Below are positions 51,949 through 64,000 of a stretch of 64,000 nt of DNA, piece by piece. Under the pieces are notes generated by a model. The model was not told where the DNA came from. It made no database searches and was given only the letters and a program-made list of their open reading frames with translations. The first letter of the stretch is position 1, and each line of letters opens with the position of its first letter. This DNA comes from Dryas octopetala (lineage: Eukaryota > Streptophyta > Magnoliopsida > Rosales > Rosaceae). A program made the translations under genes and the position numbers. The stretch covers positions 5,332,001 to 5,396,000 of the forward strand of contig OY992838.1 in assembly GCA_963921425.1 (NCBI GenBank), read 5' to 3'.

Positions 51949-53991
51949 CTAGCTGTTCAATGTTAATTTAGGTGCTGGTAACTGTTTTATAAATTCCACA
52001 ACAGCTGTAACTGAATTGTTGGCAGCGAGAGCTGTAAACGTGTCGGCCTCATTCGAATCGGCGGAGCCACCGCCGGCCAAGTCAGAGAGAGCCCTGATGG
52101 CAATGAAAGGCACCCTTTGCTGGAGACATATTAAGGCAACAGAGCTACTCTCCATGTCCACAGGACTTATGTTGAACTTGTCATATATGAAGCCACGATA
52201 AGCAGCATTGTCTAGGTAAATGCTTGCACTTGTTCCTCTCAAAACTCTAGCCACTTTTGGTGTATGGGACAAACATGTTGTTGAGTTTAGGCAACCTTCC
52301 AGTTTCAGGTCCTAATTAAAAGAATAATATCACAATTAGATTATAGATATTAATTCTTGTCCTATCGATCATGGTGATTAATTAAGTAGCAGAATCAAGA
52401 GATATCATTTGTTGACCATATTTATGCGACAAGTAGGGTTCGGTACTTAATTATTGCATCCACTTGGTTAATAGACACATCAACTGTCACATAATGTGAT
52501 AAGCTAATATAGATTCTCTAATAGTAATTTAAAAATAACTTCGTCTATAATACGTACAGACACTATATAACATACAAACAATCTAACAGTTCAAAAAATT
52601 ATACCCGAACATGGAAAAGCAAACTCGCCTAAATTTAAAACTTGTATTTGTATGACATACAGTTGGTGTCGTAGAATTTTCCATCTTAAAAAGAAAAATT
52701 TACCTCCAGGTTTTTTGCAATTTCATAGTAGCGGGGATCAACGGGGACCCAAAAGGCATGTTCCCTTTCTTCAGGAATACCGTCTATGGGGAAGACTTCC
52801 TCTGGCTGATACCAAATGTTGTTCAACAGGTTGTCATATGAGCTCCCATCTGTGACATTCACTGTATAATTTGCAACTTTTATGTACCCAAGTTCCCTGG
52901 TGTAGTCTCCATTTGATTCAAGGGGTAGCTCATCTTCAGGCCCTTTTCCAAATCTCTGCACCATTTATAAGTTCAGAAACTTTAATTTTGACATAAAGGG
53001 GGGCAAAGGCCACATATATTTTAAGTTCCTTTTTATTTAATGACTTTACTCCTTTATATACTTCAATATCTAAGAAACTAATTAAGAATGGCAAAGACCA
53101 AATTTTGGCTTTTGGCCTTGATTGTTACAATATTCTTATTATCAATGTGTCTTAGATATTTAATTAATATAATTTTTGTCTCCAATTATATGGCTACACT
53201 TTTCACACTTACATTGTATCTATGACTTTATTAGAGTGAAAAGCTCTTGTCTTGGCTTTTATAGATCATCTATGTGTACCTGCCAGTTCCAAAGAGCAGT
53301 ATGGGACCAATACTGAGGAATGGCAACATCTGCAATGTTGAGAGATGGGTTTGCATTGCCTGCTATGCCATAATGCACCACTCCTTCTATATTGAACAGG
53401 CTTAATAAAAGCTGCGTAGTTATTCCTGCATTAATCTACAATATTCAAACAAACCCCCAAAAGTGAAAACAAATTAATTAAGGATAAATGAGACGAAACC
53501 GAAAGAGAGGGAAAATTGAAAGAATAATATGTACCATTCCCAATCCTGTCATGACTAATATGACTTTCTTTGTAGCAATGGTTCCAAACCGAAATCTCCT
53601 TCCTGATTAAAACCCACAAATTAAAAGAATGTATTTAACAAAATAAAAAGGATAACTAGGGAAAGAGATTAATTTTGTTGAATTCTGCTAGCATTAATAT
53701 ACATATACATATATATATATATATAGTCATTATGGGTATATATTTGTATATTCAATAATTACCAGAGACATCTATCATCCTTCTAACTGAGGTGAAGTCT
53801 GGAGATTGAAGAAGAGGGTTCATTTCGAAAGTATTTGGAATGACCACGCCTAAATAAGGACCCCTCTTGTTGGCCTTGTCGACAAACTTCTGTGTCTCTG
53901 CAGACAATGCAGCATTTGTGTGGTGTGCATGATCAAGCATCAAGCTGATCATACCATAAGCAACCATGCAACCTACTACTGAAATTCTCAT
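51949..53991 (-). CDS. Bark storage protein-like (nucleoside phosphorylase superfamily), copy C
   Basis: Five exons in transcript order (53763-53991, 53535-53602, 53280-53435, 52704-52955, 51949-52311), the first four identical in length to those of copy A, give 355 residues. The N-terminus (MRISVVGCMVAYGMISLML) is a signal peptide. Family blocks are RGPYLGVVIPNTFEMNPLL, FRFGTIATKKVILVMTGLGM, HYGIAGNANPSLN, IPQYWSHTALWNWQ, WVPVDPRYYEIAKNLE and DMESSSVALICLQQRVPF. The Asp in RALSDLAGGG, matching the catalytic Asp of bacterial MTA/SAH nucleosidase, is kept, unlike copy A. In poplar and other trees such proteins store nitrogen in bark vacuoles over winter and are wound-responsive. Whether this copy is an active nucleosidase is open. 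Confidence 0.9.
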
Positions 53992-55528
53992 CTTTAGTTT
54001 CTGGATATAGCTAAACAAAGAGAGAGGATCAGTGAAGGAACGAGAGAGATGTGGAGCAACGGATACCAAGAACCAGAAGAATTTGTAGTGCAAATTATTG
54101 GGCGTACGTGCATAGGTAGGTGTAATAGTAATAATGTTGGTAGGTACACCATGTGAATTGAATGTCTATGGAGTATGGTCATATGGGATATATTCGGATT
54201 TTCTGTTTATTTTTGCTTAATTTTTCATTAAAGTAAATGATTTTAAAATTCACATTACAATTCTTAATGATAAATAAACACATATAATGTTTCTAAGCGT
54301 TAAAAAGGTCCACATAATAATAAATAAACTCACTTTCTAAAAAAATAAAAAAAAGGCACTCAAAGTGACAAAATAAAAAAGAGGTGCTAAGTACACATGA
54401 GGCGCTGTACAATGCCAATTGTCATTATTCGACAGGAACTCTTTAGTGATAGTTACTATTCGACGGTAACTTTGTAATGACAAACATGATAAAGGTTGAT
54501 ATAACTCCAAGAGTGATTTTTTGTATTTTATGTTGTTTTGATGAACTTTTGACATGTTTATATAAGAAAAAGCCTATAAATATCATGTTTATGTTTTTTT
54601 ATGTAGTTGTTTTGTTGCACATCAATCTATTTCGCATGTGCGGGCCTAGAGGCAGAAAACAAGCTACCGAGAGCTCTGTGGATGCAAATGTACCTTGTAT
54701 ATGCATCTTTTTAGGTTGCAAATGCCTACTTTAAGTTGTATATACATCTTTTTAAGTTGTAAATGACATGTTTTAGATTGTAGATGCAGACTTGCAGATG
54801 CATATGAGGTTGCAGATGCATATGAGGTTGCAGATGTACCTTGCTTTCAAATGCACAACAAGAACCACCGAGGACAGTTTGGGTTTCTACTTAATTTTTG
54901 GAATGCCTGAGTTTGGGTTAAATTTGTTTCTCATTTTGTGTTTCCAATTAAAGCGCACCCTTGATTTTTTAATGTGAGCTGGGAAATCATTATATTTTTT
55001 ATTTTGGGTTTTAAAAATAATTTTTTTTTTAAATTATGTATTATAAATTTGGGAGGGTGTGAATAAAAGATCAAATACAATCAAAACATTAACTCCTAAA
55101 TTTGTAATATATGACTAAGATTGAAACAAATAAAAGTATCTAGCCAAAAAAGTATAATAAGTGCAGTGTCAAAACCAAAAACCCCAAACCAAAAAAAGTA
55201 TAATAAGTACATTAGAGAATTCAAATCCAATCATATGAGCTCAAAACAAGAATAAATACATGTTCAACCCAGAATAAATACACTTGTTTCATTCACACAA
55301 GTTGGTGCTGCTGCACACTGCTATTTCCAGAAATTTAGAAGTAGGGGGAGATTGAGTGCTATTGAATTTACACTACTATACGAACATCTAATAGATGGTT
55401 TTGCACGGTATGGAGTATGGACCATCATGACCATGCTTCAACTTCTAGAACCTATTTTCCAAACTCAAATGTTTAAGAGTAAAAGATAAAAAAAGGTTTG
55501 TTCCTTCAACATAGCAGTGATCAACGGA
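53992..55528. other. Intergenic region between copy C and tocopherol cyclase
   Basis: The left part is the copy C promoter. A small repeat cluster lies at about 54690-54840 (TTGCAGATGCATATGAGG twice, plus degenerate TTGTAAATG/TTGCAAATG units). The rest is AT-rich spacer and the tocopherol cyclase 3' end. No gene is seen. Confidence 0.5.
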
Positions 55529-60741
<5,213 letters not shown>

Positions 60742-60912
60742 TGTGCTACTTGGAAATTGGAGAGACTAGTAGTGACTACTGAGGACTGAGAAGACAACGT
60801 GAGGTGTGTGTTGGAGTGTTTAGTATGTTGGCGTTGCGACTCTCACAAAATGACAGCTGGATGAGATGTGGCGGGTAATTTGGAAGCGAGACGAAACAAA
60901 TGCCAAGACCTC

Positions 60913-60961
60913 GGCCCAAACTATTGGAACTGCCAATTTGGGTTCCTTCATGGATTGGGCC
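60913..60961. promoter_or_regulatory. Site II motifs upstream of VTE1
   Basis: GGCCCA (60913-60918) and TGGGCC (60956-60961) lie 170-220 bp before the VTE1 start codon. TTGGG/CCCAA half-sites surround them. They resemble the motifs ahead of RRP46 and glyoxalase I in this window. Confidence 0.45.
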
Positions 60962-61451
60962 GGAACCCAAGCCCACTTGAAAAAAATGGTTGTTTGGTTG
61001 GAAAAATTTGTGTGACGGTAACACAATATGAAAATACAGAAATGGTTTTATATATTAATTTAAATTATTACACATGTATAATCATTAAAGGTAATGATTT
61101 AGGATTTAGGATTTTTAATATTAATATTTATGTACATATTATAATTTGAGTAGATTAATAACACCCATCAGATATTATCATCACATAAAAATTTCTAATA
61201 TTTTGTGTTTTGGTAAACATGATATAAACCGTCAACTAAAACGGTATATTCAAATGAGAATATATGAGATCTAGAATAAATTTGGTAAGTTCAGTACATA
61301 AAATACCGCAAAATTTAGTGCAACTTTAATAAGATCCAATTGCAAAGCATAACATTGGACAGTGCTTGTCCTTTGCATGCACAAGTTGTAATAAAAATCA
61401 AAGAAATTTCTGTTGTGTTGAAGACGTAATATGGCCAAATTTAAGAAAGTC
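60962..61451. other. Spacer between VTE1 promoter and a small membrane-protein frame
   Basis: Very AT-rich, with no gene or repeat found. Confidence 0.5.
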
Positions 61452-61805
61452 TCATACTCTCAGACCGTCGATAAGATTGATCACATGTCTTGCCTTTACT
61501 TTGAGCTGGGAAATCCTATGTTCAAAGAAAGGCTTTGCAGCCAAGATGATGCTAACAGCACGATGCAATAGCGTACAGACAATTAGAGCAAAACCCAGTT
61601 CAAGATTAGGCTCCAGTACTGCTTCAAAGTAGAAAGAAAACAGTAAGGAAATGTCGCACAAATCACTTGTGAGAATCGAAAAGAGTCCGAGGGAGAATGC
61701 AAGCAAGAGGCCAGTCAATATGACAGAGATAACAAGAAGAAGAACGCAGGCGATGAATGAGCCATGGAGAAATGCAAGTAGGAACAGGTCTAAATTGGGT
61801 TCCAT
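61452..61805 (-). CDS. Hypothetical small membrane protein
   Basis: I do not recognise this 117-residue frame. It starts MEPNLDLFLLAFLHGSFIAC and has two strongly hydrophobic segments at about residues 8-48, a weaker one at 51-62 and another near 70-90 (LGFALIVCTLLHRAVSIILA), ending in a basic tail (QLKVKARHVINLIDGLRV). The hydrophobic stretches alternate with charged residues as in real membrane proteins. The PNLDL/PNLEL wording recurs near residues 3 and 66, hinting at an internal duplication. No intron is needed. It could instead be a chance frame, so confidence is moderate. Confidence 0.45.
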   Translation of the reverse strand: MEPNLDLFLLAFLHGSFIACVLLLVISVILTGLLLAFSLGLFSILTSDLCDISLLFSFYFEAVLEPNLELGFALIVCTLLHRAVSIILAAKPFFEHRISQLKVKARHVINLIDGLRV

Positions 61806-63179
61806 TTATGGGTATTGTTGAAGAAAGTGAGAGAAAGCTGGGATGTAATGGCTGTTAAAGGAAGAAAGTTCAGCTTGATGAAGACATGAGAATGAAGTGA
61901 CTTGCACACATTCTATTGAAGGGGTTACTTTGTACCTTTTTGAACGTTTGTGAAAGGCAATGAAGTTGTATTTTTCATTTCTTTGGAGTTCACAACAAGA
62001 CATTGTATTTGAGCTCATTAAATGACACATAAACTCTATCACGAGGACAAAAAGAATAAGATTCTTGATGGGAAAAACGCGTGAGAAAAATGTTAATAAC
62101 AGGAGTCGAACCAGATCAGTTGGTCAGGTTTGGATTTGGATTTGGATTCACCATTTTGAGGAAGCAAATGCAAAAGACAAAGCAAAAGAGGTTACTTGAA
62201 GCACCAGCTTAATAATTCAAATGTGTTACACCACACCCAAGGAATACATAAGCCATGACAAAAGGCAAAAATAAAGCTGATATTGACATGGATGAAGCCT
62301 TGCATCCTTCTAGACTTTAGGATGGTTTTGCACTTTGCAATTTGACCATCCCTCACTAGTTCACTGAATACATTTTCTCTTCTTAAAAAGACCAGCCTAC
62401 ACAGGAAAAGGGGCATCTCATACAACTGCACGTAGATCATTTTCACCCATAAAATGAGGAATTGCATTTGATTTAACAGCTGGGAAAAACGTAGTCGGAA
62501 AATTCTCTACCACTTTGGTTAATGGCCACGAGAAACAGCTAAATTGCCTGATCATTCTGAGTGGGCATCAGCTGCAGTGAAGATTAGTAACCCCTGGCAA
62601 GACGATCTGTGGTTCTTCCTCCATCAATCTATACTGCACTGCAAAAAATTTGCATGACAAATATGTGTGTGAGATAGAGAGAGGAAGTGGAAGTTATTCT
62701 GTTCCATTTAACTATCTAAAATTTTCATATGTGGCATTTAAAGTTATCCCCATTGCAATCCATGTGGGTAAATAGGAGGGAAAGTTCAGCTCCTTCACTG
62801 GAACAACAAGGTACCCTCTAAGCAGCATGGCAATGTGTATGTAATGTTGAGAATTGAGAGAAATGGAGAAAATAAGGACCAATGACTCATCAGACTTTGA
62901 GAATTTCAAGGAGCACACCCCATATCATTTCTTTGTTGTAAGCTCTGATATTTATACATCAGGAGATGATGCTTTGAAAATTGATGAAAAATCACTTCAA
63001 CTTTAGTTGACATCTGAACATCCCACAGATTTTTATGCTGATATCATCTCACATCTTAATATTTCCAGAAGAATGGAGACAAACTATTTTATACGAAAAT
63101 GGAAGATAACGGGAAACATAGATCCTAAAAGGATCACTTACCTTTGCCTTCCATATGGACTCCATTCAGATCAAGAATT
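61806..63179. other. Spacer and 3' region of the GT43-like gene
   Basis: The right part should hold the 3' untranslated region of the minus-strand GT43-like gene. The minus-strand frame at 62192-62467 (91 codons) has no known motif. No transposon seen. Confidence 0.45.
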
Positions 63180-64000
63180 TCACAAGAGTGAAGCAATGGC
63201 ATCAAGACTATTCTTCATGAACCATTTGTGAGGATAGAAGGTATTAGATGATTCATGATGAAGGTGCCAAACCATTATTCTTGAACAAACTTGCAGTAAA
63301 CCTTCCATTTGACTTTCATCTTCCACAACTTGTTCAATAAATGTGCTCGCCTGCAAATGCAAATAAGTAGTGTTACTAATTGAAACGGGGTCATCATAGC
63401 CAGTAGTCAGGGAATATTTGGGTTTTCAATGGATGGAGTGTGTACTCTATTTCTCCAATACAAAAAGGCTTAATCATTAAAGGCTGTGCTTAAATATGGT
63501 GCAAATAAGTAAATTCAGAGGTTTAGGTCTCTATCAACAGTTTTCTGAAAAGTCACAGCAGCTGTCCATATTATAATGTGGTGCAATATCGATCATGGAT
63601 GATGGGACAACTTGAAACAAGAGACACCAACCTGGAAATCATCATTGCCTCTGTCAAGCTGCCTAATAGGCTCAAGAGTGGGCCGATGCCACCTTTTGGG
63701 ATCCCAGAGTATCGTACTATTGAAGGCAAATCCTGAAATTTTAGCATGGAATCTCTGGAATCTTCTACTTAATTCATTTACATGCCATCCAATTACTTGA
63801 GTTCCATTACAAACAGGTCCCTCAATGGTAGCTTTCACTTTGTTATCTGTTATTTTGGCCACTGTCCATGTCCCAAACCGCCTGCAATTCAATTAAGAAA
63901 AAGGAAAAAAGAAGGGTGCTGTCACCACAAAATGCACAGAGAATGGAGCTAAGCAAAGAACATCTTACTAGAGGGATAAAGAGGATGATCTCACATACAA
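63180..64000 (-). CDS. GT43 family glucuronoxylan xylosyltransferase-like (IRX9/IRX14-type), C-terminal part
   Basis: The gene runs off the right edge, so only its last two exons are visible: 63632-63881 and 63180-63350. They join in phase ([11 protein letters not shown]) and encode about 140 residues. [45 protein letters not shown] and [15 protein letters not shown] are blocks of plant GT43 proteins, Golgi enzymes that build the xylan backbone of secondary walls. The end ([20 protein letters not shown]) fits the same group. Whether it is IRX9H- or IRX14-like cannot be settled from this piece. The region 63882-64000 looks like intron. Confidence 0.8.

Overview
The window is AT-rich plant nuclear DNA. 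The genes have GT-AG introns of 80-1,200 bp. Plastid-targeted enzymes, a tonoplast aquaporin, wall-matrix and wall-synthesis genes, bark-storage-type proteins, MITEs, SINEs and a MULE all point to a eudicot, and the bark-storage cluster suggests a woody species. Rosaceae is my best guess, but I could not test it.

Layout. 1-640: AT-rich flank. 650-1440: non-autonomous Mutator-type element with 9-bp target duplication. 1759-4674 (+): exosome subunit RRP46. 6399-11504 and 13160-17030 (+): two tandem carotenoid cleavage dioxygenase (CCD1-like or ZAS-like) copies, each with 13 matching exons. The first copy has two frameshifts; the second has one that removes the last iron-binding histidine. 17550-18974 (+): intronless JINGUBANG-like WD40 protein. 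19563-20741 (-): TIP4-type aquaporin. 20742-24257: gene-poor. 24258-27461 (+): plastid glyoxalase I. 27766-30735 (-): VAN3-binding/FORKED-like protein. 33821-38038 (-): casein kinase 1-like kinase. 39043-41011 (-): secreted glyoxal/galactose oxidase-like enzyme. 42366-45171 (+): plastid DAR GTPase 3-like. 46426-53991 (-): three tandem bark storage protein genes, the middle one wrecked and carrying foreign DNA. 55529-60741 (-): tocopherol cyclase VTE1. 61452-61805 (-): unknown small membrane protein. 63180 to beyond 64000 (-): 3' end of a GT43 xylosyltransferase-like (IRX9/IRX14-type) gene.

The genes do not form a pathway. This is an ordinary mixed chromosomal block with two local tandem families, the CCDs and the storage proteins, each showing gene decay. 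The least ordinary structures are a perfect 48-bp inverted repeat in a DAR GTPase intron, a GC-richer insert with a terminator-like 32-bp hairpin inside the broken storage-protein copy, the MULE with a 52-bp minisatellite, and two apparent GC-AG introns. I saw no CRISPR array, rRNA, tRNA or autonomous retroelement.
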